In this document: positions 37,895-48,910 of the stretch, one piece after another
Position numbering within the stretch: the stretch's first letter is position 1
How the letters are laid out: each line of letters starts with the position of its first letter
Source: Onchocerca lupi
Taxonomy: Eukaryota > Nematoda > Chromadorea > Rhabditida > Onchocercidae
NCBI GenBank assembly: GCA_028564675.1
Contig: JAOVVO010000347.1
Location: 18,452 to 82,451 of the forward strand
Direction: 5' to 3'
Length of the DNA stretch: 64,000 bases
Position numbers and translations under genes: made by a program
The notes under the pieces: generated by a model
Seen by the model: the letters and a program-made list of their open reading frames with translations, nothing else
What the model was told of the DNA's origin: nothing
Database searches by the model: none

Positions 37895-40074
37895 CCATAC
37901 ATGAACGAAGTCCGGCTGTAGTTCACTTAGCAGTACATCTAGAAAATGGACAACGCGTATATTTTACAACTGCAAATGTGCAACAAATAGCTCTGAATCC
38001 ACCGGCTACAACGTTAACTGCTTTGTTCACATTATGTCAAAAAGACCCATTTGCGAAAACACTGCGATATTCGGAAGTGCCTTCATATTACACATGGAAT
38101 GCGAGTAGAGAATCATTTGAACGACGCAAACGAGGCGAACCAGTTGAAGGACAACCAGGCATATTCAAAGAAACTACGACAGGCAGATTGTACACCGTGC
38201 ATCCTAATCAGGACGAATGTTTCTTCCTTCATATGTTGTTAGTAAAGGTGCCCGGTCCAACCTCCTTCCAGCAATTAGAAATTGCCAACGGCGTTACACA
38301 TGCTACTTTCCGCAGTGCATGTCAAGCTTTGAATTTATTGGAGAACGACCAACACTGGGATGTATGCATAGATGACGCTTGCAACATGTCACATCCAAAT
38401 CAAATTCGTACACTGTTTGCAATCATATTGACCGCCTGCTCTCCTTCATCTCTAGCGGAGTTATGGAAGAAATATAAATCATATATGGCTGAAGATATTC
38501 TGCATCGAATACGCAGCGAAAATTCAAATATGAATATGGATTTCACAGCAGAAATCTACAACGAAGCGTTGATAATGATTGCCTCAATTTGTGTTTACAA
38601 CAAAGTTCTCAATCATTTGGGAATGCCATCACCGAATCGATCTGCTGCTGCTTCGTTTGATGTAGAATTGCATCGCGAGCAAAATTACAACATTGCTGAT
38701 CTTTCGTCATATGTGCAATCAAATATTTCTAAACTTACGTTTGAGCAGAGAAGCATTTACGATCGAATAATGCAAACTGTCAATAAAGGAGTCGGAGAAA
38801 TCTTCTTTTTGGATGCTCCAGGAGGAGCTGGTAAAACTTTTCTAATTAGATTGATTCTGGCAACAATTCGGTCCAAAATGGCATAGCCTTAGTTCTTGCA
38901 TCGTCCGGAATATCTGCAACATTGCTACCAGGTGGAAGAACTGCTCATTCCGCTTTCAATTTGCCATTGAACATCCAATTGATTGAAACTCCCACATGCA
39001 ACATTTCCAAGACATCGGGCATGGGTAAAGTATTGCAAAAATGCAAACTTATTGTTTGGGATGAATGTACAAGGCGCACAAAAAATCGGTCGAGGCTCTT
39101 GATCGATATTGCAAGATTTGCGTGGAAATATCAGACCATTTGGGAACGCATTAATATTGTTTACAGGAGATTTCAGGCAAACATTACCTGTAATTCCTCG
39201 ATCGACACCAGTGGACGAAATAAATGCTTGCCTGAAATACTCTACCTTGTGGAGACACGTAAAGACGTTAAAATTAACTACAAACATGCGTGTTCAATTG
39301 CAAAACGATCGATCAGCTCGAATATTCTCACATCAATTGCTGCCGGTTAATCTGACCACAGGACGAATTTCATTGCCTCATAACTTCTGCAATTTAGTAA
39401 CCTCAAAAGAAGAGTTGGTTGAAAAGGTATTTCCCAATATTCAAATTAATTATAAGAATCACGATTGGCTGGGTGTACGAGCTATTCTTGCGGCCAAGAA
39501 CAAAGATGTCGACGAACTTAACAATTTTATACAATCTAACATTCAAAGCGAGATGGTCACATATAGATCCTTCGACACTGTTGTGGAAGCAGATGAAGCG
39601 GTTAATTATCCAACAGAATTTTTGAATTCACTCGATCTGCCAGGGATGCCACCGCACGTATTGCAGTTGAAAATCTGCGTGCCAATTATCATGTTGCGAA
39701 ATATTAACCAGCCAAAACCTTGTAACGGCACGCGGCTTGCAGTAAAAAAATTAATGAGCAACGTTATAGAGGCATCAGTCTTGACAGGACCTTTCAAAGG
39801 TGAAGATGTCCTTATTCCCCGCATCCCTATGATTCCAACGGATATGCCATTTCAGTTTAAGAGATTGCGATTCCCAGTTCGATTGACATTTGCATTTACC
39901 ATCAACAAAGATCAGGGTCAATCTTTGGAATTATGCGGTTTAGATCTAGAGACCGATTGCTTTTCACATGGACAATTATATGTTGCGTGTTCTAGAGTCG
40001 GCAAACCAGACAGTCTCTATATCTACACAGAAGATGGAACAACAAAAAATATTGTATACCCACAAGTATTGTAA
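37895..40074 (+). pseudogene. Helitron PIF1-like helicase, frameshifted
   Basis: Three consecutive frames carry one helicase: 37895-38886, 38887 to about 39080, and 39109-40074. Walker A reads GGAGKT (about 38820-38840), Walker B is VWDECT (39055-39070), then comes TGDFRQTLPV (39160-39190), and the end contains TKNIVYPQVL with the SF1 motif FTINKDQGQSLE. The order and spacing match Helitron helicases rather than host PIF1. Two frameshifts (near 38875 and 39080-39105) break it. It begins in mid-protein directly after the 5' terminal repeat, so the N-terminal Rep and zinc-finger parts are deleted. Confidence 0.88.
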
Positions 40075-40363
40075 AATTAATGTTTTTGAAATTGAGGAAA
40101 TAAAAATATTTTATGTTTCATTTTAACCCTAAACATTATAAAGCTGCTTCTTTTTCGGAAGCTCAATCGATATTGTGCAAAATTTTTACAAAATTGTTTT
40201 TTTTCGCAAGTTATTGAAATTAAGAAAATTTAAATATTTAAATAAAAATAGCGCAAGATAGACTATTGCAGCTTCTAGAGGATTATAAATATTTCTAGAG
40301 GATTATCTATATAAATATAAAGTAAGAATATCTATATAAAAATGATGACCTATTTGAATAAAA

Positions 40364-40540
40364 GGTTGTGTCAAAATTTTAAGACAATCGGTGGAGAACT
40401 TGCGAAGCTCCGTCCGCGCACTCTTATGATTCCAATGGATATGCCATTTCAATTTAAGAGATTGCAATTCCCAATTCGACAGACGTTTGCATTCACAATT
40501 AAAAGAGCTCAGGGTCAATCCTTTGAGTTGTGCGGTTAGA
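40364..40540 (+). repeat. second degenerate copy of the Helitron helicase end
   Basis: This repeats the coding block for IPMDMPFQFKRLQFPI and QGQSFELCG seen at 39832-39940, then stops in frame (TAG). A TGTCAAAATTTTAAGACAATCGGTGGAG-like leader precedes it. Confidence 0.75.
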
Positions 40541-40714
40541 TCAATGCGTAAAGAGGCAATTCAAGACAGAATTTAATATTAGAATTCAGAAACATACCCC
40601 CATAGATAGTCGGATCGACTCCCATAGATAGCTGGAAGCTTTCCTTTTTTTCGGAAGCTTAGTCGATATTGTGGAAAATTTTCACAATATCGTTTTTTTC
40701 TCGCAAGTTATTGA

Positions 40715-40850
40715 AATTAGGAATTCCAATGGATATGTTATTTCAATTTAAGAGACTGCGATTCCCAGTTTGATAGGCGTTTGCATTCACGCTCAGCAAA
40801 GCTCAGAGGAATCCTTACAGTTGTGCGGTATAGATCAATGGGTAAAATTT
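40715..40850 (+). repeat. third degenerate copy of the Helitron helicase end
   Basis: ATTCCAATGGATATGTTATT and the following bases repeat the same block once more, with an in-frame stop (GTTTGATAGGCG) and further decay. Both extra copies are preceded by a TTTTTTTCGGAAGCT...CGCAAGTTATTGAAATT segment like that after the main helicase at 40150-40220, so the duplicated unit includes the 3' non-coding part. Confidence 0.7.
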
Positions 40851-41248
40851 ACGAAAAGAGGCAATTCAAAACACAATCTAACAGTAGAAGTCAGAGAGAT
40901 AATCCTTAAATTGCTTGAACGAAACAATTGATTATACACTATCCTGGCCTCGAAATTAGTGCAACGCAACTAAATCCCCCTCAAATCAAAAAATAAACGA
41001 ATTACATTTTTCACAAAGCAAAAAAAAACGAAAAGCTTGGATTGTTCGCCTTAATTATTTAAAAGCATTTGTCCATTGGAATGTAACGCATATAAAAATT
41101 TGAAATCAATTGATGAATATTTAAAAAGATGCGCGTATTCGACTGCAGCTTTGTATCAAAATTTCAAAGCAATAGGTTAAGGACTTTCCGGTATTTAAGA
41201 TTTTGAACAAACAAACATTGACATTTCTATTTATATAGATTAGCCGGA

Positions 41249-41273
41249 GCCGGACACGCGAAGCGTGGCCGGC
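41249..41273 (+). repeat. Helitron subterminal hairpin
   Basis: Arms GCCGGACACGC and GCGTGGCCGGC (11 bases, one mismatch) flank a GAA loop. It lies 9 bases before the terminal hairpin and shares the core CACGC-GRA-GCG with it. Confidence 0.8.
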
Positions 41274-41282
41274 CCCCATAGA

Positions 41283-41325
41283 CTAGCTGGACCCGGCCAC
41301 GCGGAGCGTTGCCGGGTCCAGCTAG
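41283..41325 (+). repeat. Helitron terminal hairpin with CTAG end
   Basis: Arms CTAGCTGGACCCGGC (41283-41297) and GCCGGGTCCAGCTAG (41311-41325) are perfect reverse complements over 15 bases with a 13-base loop. Its very high GC content is unique in the window. Hairpin then CTAG then T is the expected Helitron 3' terminator. Confidence 0.88.
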
Positions 41326-42000
41326 TGAACTAATATGAATGTATGCAGAAATAGCGATCATTAATGGAAACAGACAGTTCCCCAAAGGCATCATCCAAAT
41401 GCTTTCGCTTTCATTCGCATAATAGGCTTCAAAAGAGTAGATATTCATCGGAACGCCACTTTCTTTGCAATGATATATGTTCTTATCAGTAGCGGATGGA
41501 TTTCTATTAAATTTTTGAAGATTCCAAAATTTTCGAGGCTTCGAAATGGTTGCATTTTTCTGATTTGTAAGTATTATAGCATTTAAAAAAAAACAAGTAG
41601 TGAAAAGTAAGAAAGAGACAACTAATAATCATCGACGACTGCAATTACCGTCAGCGGGACTGTTCAGAGAGGTCAATAATGACAGAGGTACCTTATTTAA
41701 AAAAACCGTATTAAGATCAAGTCTCAACTAGAAATTGTCACATGAATCACTTGTGATTTCCGAACTTATTTCCTTACAGAATTAATCCAAGTTATTAAAT
41801 TCAGCTTTACTACAATAGTCAGTCAGAACTCAACCTCGCTTTGTTCTTGATTTTCTTTCATTATTAATTTTAACTGTCAATCAACTTTTCTTTATATGCT
41901 AAGTGTAATTTCTTTTATACTGCTTATTTTCACATATATCATTTCTGTCGGTATACAGATCGTACTAGTTGTCGTGAATTTTTATTTGAATTGAACTGAG
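41326..42000. other. unassigned DNA between the Helitron end and the next repeat
   Basis: About 670 bases. The 73-codon minus-strand frame at 41227-41448 overlaps the Helitron end and is a chance frame. Nothing else is seen. Confidence 0.5.
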
Positions 42001-42039
42001 TTGTTGAAAGGTCCGACAAGCGCCAATATTACCACCAAT

Positions 42040-42290
42040 ATCTTGATCAGTGTTGATAGTTGTTGACTTGTGTTGACTCGATTGAGTGAGTTGAATTTGA
42101 TGAGGTATGTTGATTTGACTTGAGTGTGTTGAATTGAAGCCGGATTGTAATAATCCTTTATTGGTACAAAGAGAAATAAGTAGGGGGAAGCATAACCGTG
42201 ATGATTTGCAAGCGTAAAAGATGGTAACAATGATGATCTTGTAAGTGAAATACAAGCTTATATTTGTTAAGTAATGGGAGTGGTTTTATT
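42040..42290 (-). repeat. LTR-like segment related to 29670-29960
   Basis: On the minus strand it reads TTAATAAAACCACTCCCAT, then a run of CAACTCACTCAATCGAGTCAACACAAGTCAAC. The plus strand at 29685-29960 has TTAATGTAAACCACTCCCAT followed by the CAACTCGACTCGACACAA array. The order is the same, which suggests diverged copies of one repeat. Similarity is patchy in the middle. Confidence 0.45.
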
Positions 42291-42298
42291 AACCAGCA

Positions 42299-42622
42299 GA
42301 ATACAAAAAAGTGGATTACAGTTTTCTCATGCTATGTAGGAGATGGTTGCATGAGAAACACATTTTTTTGTTATAGATTAGCAAACAGATGTGCATAATT
42401 ATCCATGTTGAAATGAATACAGATTAGATAACTGATTCATCTCTCAATGTGGGAAAACGTTGTAAATTTGCATAATGAGATAAATCCTTTATGTAAGAGA
42501 TGCTTTACAAAAAATAATTTCACCAGATGTTCAAGATAAGGATGTAACAGATGTTTAAGATTATCTAAAGAAATTTACATAACTTTTCAAATAGAATAAT
42601 TTTTTATAGTGTAAGTGGATTA
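42299..42622 (+). repeat. interspersed repeat, copy 2 (inverted relative to 30431-30768)
   Basis: It matches the reverse complement of 30431-30768 over about 325 bases with scattered substitutions and small indels. The frame that is open in the other copy holds stops here. Confidence 0.75.
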
Positions 42623-43746
42623 AAATAAAAAGTCAAAATAAGTCAAAAGAAGAAATTTATTTTTTATTTATTTATTAGTTTGAGATTTGTTGAGTTTCGC
42701 GACATTGAAATTCGCGACACTAGTCGTTATTCTAACAACAGTGAATATTTCTTTATCCTCCAATTCCCGATTTCCAGATTCTAATCATCAGAATAATTCA
42801 AGCTTAACGTGATTTATTCATTGCAATCCCAGTGGTAATTATCCTTCCAACAAGAAAGTTCCTGAGACATCAGCAACTGTTGCTGGCGAACAGGATTATT
42901 CCGATGAGCAATTCTATAATACGAACATTATTCCGCATTCTCTAATGTATTCAACTAATGATAAGTATCATTATGCATTATTTTTACTGCTGGAATAGCA
43001 TTAATATCACATACAACTTTTTTCTACTATCGTTTCATCATTTAATCGATCGGACGGTTATTTGCTTGGGCACGATTCATGAATGTTAATTTTACTTCGC
43101 TTAGTAGTGTTATACCACTACATTTTAAAGAAAAGTGCCATGTGCTTTGCAGCAATAAGCGGATTTAAAGACAATATCTCTTTGCTGAAAGCATATAAAA
43201 GAGCAATTTACTGGACTTTGCGAATTTCTAATTTGTGAGAATATCACTCACGAAGTGCCTTACTCACCACTGATATAAGAAGCGAAATACCACATTTGTA
43301 CATAAAGCTAACAACATTAACTAAATAAATGGAAAATACTTACATTCAGTAGTTTGCAAGTAAATTAAGAAATCTCTTCGAAGACAAACATTCCCTGAAA
43401 AAACCGGCTTAATAGCTGCAATGTCATGATGTACTTATTTAGTAAAAAGTTTTCTACTGTTGTCCAACTTGAAAGTAACACTGAAGAAGTTTTAATTGTT
43501 TTCGTCTTCCACTTTTTATTTTTCTGGAATTATTTGAACTTAGCTTTTGTTTTGGACGATTTGAGATAAAAGGCAAACTATGCATCATCTGCAAAAGAGT
43601 GGAAATATCCATAAATGGTTCTGGATTAATATTTATGAACATTAAAAAACCGATGAAAAAATATTTTTTGTAGTGGATGTTTTTTAACTCTCTCCTAATT
43701 TGTTTGCTGTTTTCTCTCCATTAATGCATAAATAAATCATTGAGGA
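42623..43746. other. unassigned intergenic DNA
   Basis: About 1.1 kb, AT-rich, without motif-bearing frames on either strand. No RNA gene is recognised. Confidence 0.5.
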
Positions 43747-44243
43747 TGTCGGAAAAATCTGGAAGATGTAATTATTATAAACAAGGATGTTAAAGGTCAA
43801 GAAGCATGAAGATAATTTCAAATAGACCAATAAACCAACATGTTTGCCGCCAAAAGAGTAAACATATTTACCGCCAAAACGCTCCGATCAACAGATAAAC
43901 AAAGCAAGGTTAAATAATTGTGAGGAGACACGTTGGAGATCAGGAGAGAAGGAGGAGCCCAGAAAGATTAAAAGGTTCGAGTTTTAAAGCAGGATCAATT
44001 TTCTAGAACGACCGAGCAACAGTTCGGAGTTTTGGCCATAGCAGTAGTCCGATTCAAATCGACAATCGACAATCAAGGAACAGTACTGTTTCAGAGAAGA
44101 GTACCTACGAGCAACAAGGGGAAGAATATCCAGTGGTAACTTTACTTGGATGTTCTCCAACAACTGTTTGTTCGTAACTATTCCGCCCACTAATAAATCC
44201 TTTCTTCAAACAGGAATCGTCTCTTCCACAGAATCACCTAACA
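43747..44243 (+). mobile_element. solo LTR (family B)
   Basis: A 497-base unit begins TGTCGGAAAAATCTGG and ends CACCTAACA, flanked on both sides by GAGGA (43742-43746 and 44244-44248). TG...CA ends and a 5-base target-site duplication fit a BEL/Pao solo LTR. It is the second copy of the family nested at 34280-34772. Confidence 0.88.
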
Positions 44244-44704
44244 GAGGATAAAACAGAACAGGAACAAGACAGTGTTCGAATTTAAGCTACGAGAAATAAT
44301 TTAGATCTTGCGACGATTTCTTGTGATCAGGCTGCAAAAAGTTGTTTGTTGCCGGACAATTGATGTTATTTCACCATTTAGCAGGTGAGTAAGCAGTTAA
44401 GTGATAGTTGCAGGGAAGAGTGCCCTGATTTGGTAGATGGTCTGTGCAGATGGTGTCTGGATGATGGCTTATTATTCACCCTTTAGACTGATGGCATTTT
44501 GAAAATCGGAAAATCACTTTTAATTTTTTGTCTTTTTTCTTTGTCATTATTACTTTTCTACGTTATATTTAAAGGCATGGATCACTAAATATTTAAAGAC
44601 ATGGATCACATCATTCTGGAAGTGAGACATGAGCAATATTCATTACTTATATTTGTATGGATCATGCCGTTGATTTTAGGATAATTGCAGATAACAGTAC
44701 ATGA

Positions 44705-44729
44705 TAAAATTTCACGCATTCAGGCTGGA
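44705..44729 (+). promoter_or_regulatory. trans-splice-type acceptor of the PHYHIP-like gene
   Basis: TTTCACGCATTCAG ends at 44723, only 6 bases (GCTGGA) before the ATG at 44730. So short a leader is typical of nematode trans-spliced messages. Confidence 0.55.
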
Positions 44730-47700
44730 ATGTGGAGTGAACCTGACTTTCCATATCCAGAAACAGAATCGGCATACCGGCCGGTACTGGCATGGCAGCG
44801 TCGATTACCACGTTATCCACTTCCGTATGCTCGTCCTCCGGACATGCCACCATCATTTATGAAACCAGATATAAATATGATACGCATGGGTATTCCACCT
44901 CCATTTCGTATGCCAAGGATACCGCTTGAACTTGTGACTCCTCATGCTGGTTGGTTTTTTTCACCATCAAGTAGAATTTTCAAATAATTTCTGATAGATA
45001 CATAGTGCCATTCATTATACAGCATAGAATTAAGTTGTCATATTTGTATTATTTGGTTTTGTTCGTGATAGTTTTATTTGCTCTATCATTTCGTTATTAT
45101 GTGCTCGGAATAGACAGAAGAAACATAAAGAGATTTTATTTAATGACAAATATCTTTTTCAGGTCCAGGAATGCCACCACCACCACCGCTGCGTCCTGTA
45201 CGACCTCCCAATGTACCATTGTATCAAGATTTTTCCGCACCTCCGCGCCCTACACCAATAAATATCAGTGTTCAAACTTCAGCATTAAAATGTAACGTAG
45301 AATGGAAATCTCCGGCAGTATCAAGTTCGTTCTCCGTGAAATCACGTGAAGACTTTCCTTTGAAAGTTTTATATCGTTGGTTCTCTTGGACCTGAATTCT
45401 TAAAGGAAATGATTTATTAAGAATAACTCGGCATTAGAAATGTTCAACTCAAACAATAAGAATAGAACCACTCAAGAAATCAGAAAGTAATGGGAAAAAA
45501 TATCAGTTACTCACACTTCATTTTTGGTACTATTTAATAGTTACAAAATCCGTTTCAGAGACGTTGAAATATGCATACAAATTAGAAGTTTGGGAAGGAG
45601 TCAGATGCGACACATATGATTTTCCGGCACATATCCTGTCATACAAGTTAAGAACGACACCAGGCACAGTATATAAAGTGAGCAGTATTTTTGAATATCG
45701 TGATTTGCAAACCGTAATAGAATCATAAAATGATTAGCACATTAAAAGTTAAAAATATTTTAGTTATTCGCTGAGATATGACTTATGTAGAAAGACTTCT
45801 TTACAGGATTTTGAATCATCCCATCACTGGTATTGCTAAAAATTGAGATAATTAAAGTAAGATCCAAGTTTGGATTAGTCCTTTGTGTCGTGCATGACAA
45901 TGTGTGAATAAACAGTGAGTCTCAGTGAGTCTTCTTAAATAAATTAGTCAGTTGAAGTGATATGCCTTTCATAGTTTTTAATTACTGCTTTTGCGATTTC
46001 TTTCCGAATCTTGCTTGTGTGATATGTCCTTTATAGTTTTTTACTTACTTTCTTGCACGTTAGAAAGTATCATTGATACATTCATTTTCATTGCTTTTAC
46101 GTAGTTTAAAGTTTATCTGTTGGAAGTGTTCATCCGAATTTTCGAATGTTGAAAGAGTATTCATGGTTTAGGGAAGTAGCGTCTGATTCTTTGCTATTAC
46201 GAATTATATTTACTGTTCCAACTAGAATCATTTTTCAGCTTGAGTTATCTGCACGCGATGCAAACAACAGTATTGTTGCTCTTGGAACGACTTGCATGAA
46301 AGCAGGTTCGCGATTATGCTTCAGATTATGAAGTGTGAGCATATGAGAGATGGTACGAAGTTCATTTAAGGAGAACTTGTGCTGTAGTAATGATATATTT
46401 TAGTTTTCTCAGCAGAGGAAATGCAAGCGCTTTACAAGAAGTCATTAGATTTCGTAGGCACAGTTATGCATTCGTTCCGCTTCCTTTATCGTTGCAAGCC
46501 AAAGATTTATTATGACGATATACAGGTATTCAGATTTATGACTGGATTTTTGCAGTATACTGCAATTTTTCATTTTTCGATATAGAATAAAAAGTTTGAT
46601 CTCTGTATACTTGAGAAAAATTTTGTTCCTATGGTAATAATTGGTATACTGATCAAAAGAGGTCTTAGTAAACTCATAGAAGTCAAATAAGTCACTGAGG
46701 GGAACTTTAATTTTTTGATAAATTCGTTTTATTTATGAAATTTTCATTAGTTTCATCGTGGTGGGATAATGGAAAAGTATATGAAGGATAATAATGGTCA
46801 AGCAGCTTCATCAATTAATGGTGCTATAAGCGGTAAGTCGTGATTGCATATAATGTCAGTAACAACGGTTATAGAAATATTTGTGTTGTGATAGACTGTT
46901 CTGCATACTTGAAAACTATTGCCATATATTGCAAGAAGACTGTAGTGTCCATATTTGTAGTATGTCAAAAATTTGTTCAAGAACGAAGTTGACTTATTTC
47001 GATTTTTTATAATGTGAAGAAATCTATACCAATTCACAGCGAAAGTGTTGTGTTCATTTGTTGTGGTTTAATCAAGATATATTTATAGGTTTATTTTTTT
47101 CTGCGCGGCTCTTGCCTGATGGAAGCTTGCCAACCCACTCGCCCTTTGGCAATGTTCGAATGTTAGTACCAGCAATGACGCTACTTGACCCAGCTCGTGT
47201 AAATATGTACTTTTGCGATTTTTACTGCAACTATATAACTCATTATGTTACAGTTGTAATCTGCGAGAAGCATTCAGATGTGAGTTATGTCATTATCGTT
47301 AAATAAAAACGCTTGAATAAAAATATATGATACAGACAAATCAAGTATTCTAATAAGATTTCATTTCTATTCATTTTCATGTTATTATTTACCGTAACTT
47401 TCATCAATGTTTTATTGAAGGTCTGCTATTTCAGACTGATATTTTTTGTATGCAGCGTTTGATTAAGTTGGCTCCGGATTCCAATCCATTTTTACGAATT
47501 GTATTCAGACCTCCAATGTTTGAACCCGAATTTTGGGTAAATAAAAACGTTTGGGTAGAGATATATTATACGGAAAATGTGCCACTGAATTGGGGTCGAT
47601 TTGATGCAATTACCGCAACGGGTGCAGGCACATCACGTGTGGGAGGCTTACCGCACAATAAGGTATGTCAAAAAAATATTTAAATTTGCTGTTATAGACA

Positions 47701-48910
47701 ATAATTATTCAAAGAATAATACCTTTGATAGGGAATTTATCTATGTAAAATAGGTTAACGATAATTGACAAGAATATCGTTCGAAAGTTGGAGTATGTAG
47801 TTTTCTTAATTGTTGATAGCCGGGATATTTATGGAAGAATACGAGAGAAATTTTCTGGAAGATTGGTTGATGATGGATGTATGTTAGATAGGAATTGAAG
47901 GAGTATAGCTCGCCGCATTACCGAAAGCAGATCTGAGTGAAAAATTCTTTTCTTCCAACTGATAGCATCTTGAGTGACGAATCATGTAAGAAATATTTTA
48001 ACAAAACAATACTTTGATTATTCGAATATATTTGTGCTAAAATTATTTCGGTTTTTTCTGACAAGATTTGTTCCGTATGAAAATAGTTCTAGCAAAGACA
48101 AGTTTTTAATACTTCTTTACATTTTAATTAAAACATTAGCTAAATATCCTTTGGATCTTCCGACTTATGTAAATATCATTCGAAAATATGTGAATTAACT
48201 TCCATAAATCATTTTTAACTTTTTTTTTTCATTAAATACAATTTCAGCAATGTCAGATGTGCAATTTATATCCGCAGAAAAGTAGTTCTTCCGCCAAGAT
48301 TGCTTCAACGAAACTTAATTCAACATTTGAATTACTTCTACATTTGGGACGCAAAAGATTTGGTAATGAAAACATAAATGAATCGGCTGATTTGATCGAG
48401 ACAATCTGTTCCATCATTGATTCTGTAGTTGAGCAGTGCTCACAGAATACAGAGAATGAAAACAATAAGCAGGTAAGGAGCAGTAATAAATTATTATAAA
48501 TATGAAACTAATTTCCTAGCGGTAAACAGCTGTACAAGTGACTAGACATGGCAAATCCAAATATTCAGTGCTAATATCTTCGTTTAGATGTAGGAAAATA
48601 ATTGTGAAATTTTTATTAGGATCGTTCCATTATCGATAGTAAAAGTTTAGTCAATGATCAGTATTTTTGGAATTTGCAGGAAAACGACAATGAAGAAAGG
48701 AGAAAAAGGAAACTGGAATCACCTCAAGAAATCATGCAACGTCTTGATGCGCAAGATTTATGTGAGGAGATGCAGGATGTAAAAAATTATCTAAGAGCAT
48801 TCATTGATAGTATGGACAAAGGCTTATCTAAGATTGAACGTCTGTTAAATGATGCAAGGCAGTGTTCAGTGCGCTCAACATTTTTGTCTCAAAACTGTCT
48901 TGTACGATAG
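44730..48910 (+). CDS. PHYHIP-like protein (FN3 domain plus PHYHIP C-terminal domain)
   Basis: Similar to the phytanoyl-CoA hydroxylase-interacting protein family, whose vertebrate members are brain adaptor-like proteins without known catalysis. Ten exons close in frame to 548 residues: 44730-44949, 45163-45324, 45559-45677, 46239-46305, 46404-46525, 46751-46832, 47089-47279, 47435-47662, 48248-48472, 48680-48910. The first 95 residues are Pro- and Met-rich (RYPLPYARPPDMPPSF, then PPPPPLRPVRPP). Residues about 95-190 form a fibronectin type III-like domain with KLEVWEGV and LRTTPGTVYKLELSARD. Residues about 200-400 are the PHYHIP domain, with LPDGSLPTHSPFG, MLVPAMTLLDP and YFCDFYC. A charged, probably helical tail (400-548) appears extra compared with vertebrate PHYHIP. 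Vertebrate proteins are about 330-375 residues, so this one is longer at both ends. Its biochemical role in nematodes is unknown to me. Confidence 0.88.

Larger units (their letters stand above)
37846..41325 (+). mobile_element. Helitron, internally deleted
   Basis: The proposed 5' end is TCTTATAAATAAAAATG at 37846. The 3' end is a perfect 15-base-arm hairpin that finishes in CTAG at 41325, followed by T, the classic Helitron CTRR/T terminus. The interior encodes only the helicase half of the Rep-Helicase (37895-40074), followed by degenerate copies of the helicase end. The Rep endonuclease half is absent, so this copy could not move by itself. Boundaries are inferred from structure; target-site A/T flanks are consistent but not proof. 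Confidence 0.75.

Noticed and set aside
37978..40074. Host PIF1 DNA helicase gene
   Set aside because: Motif spacing and the C-terminal end match Helitron helicases; it is frameshifted, intronless and bounded by Helitron-type termini.
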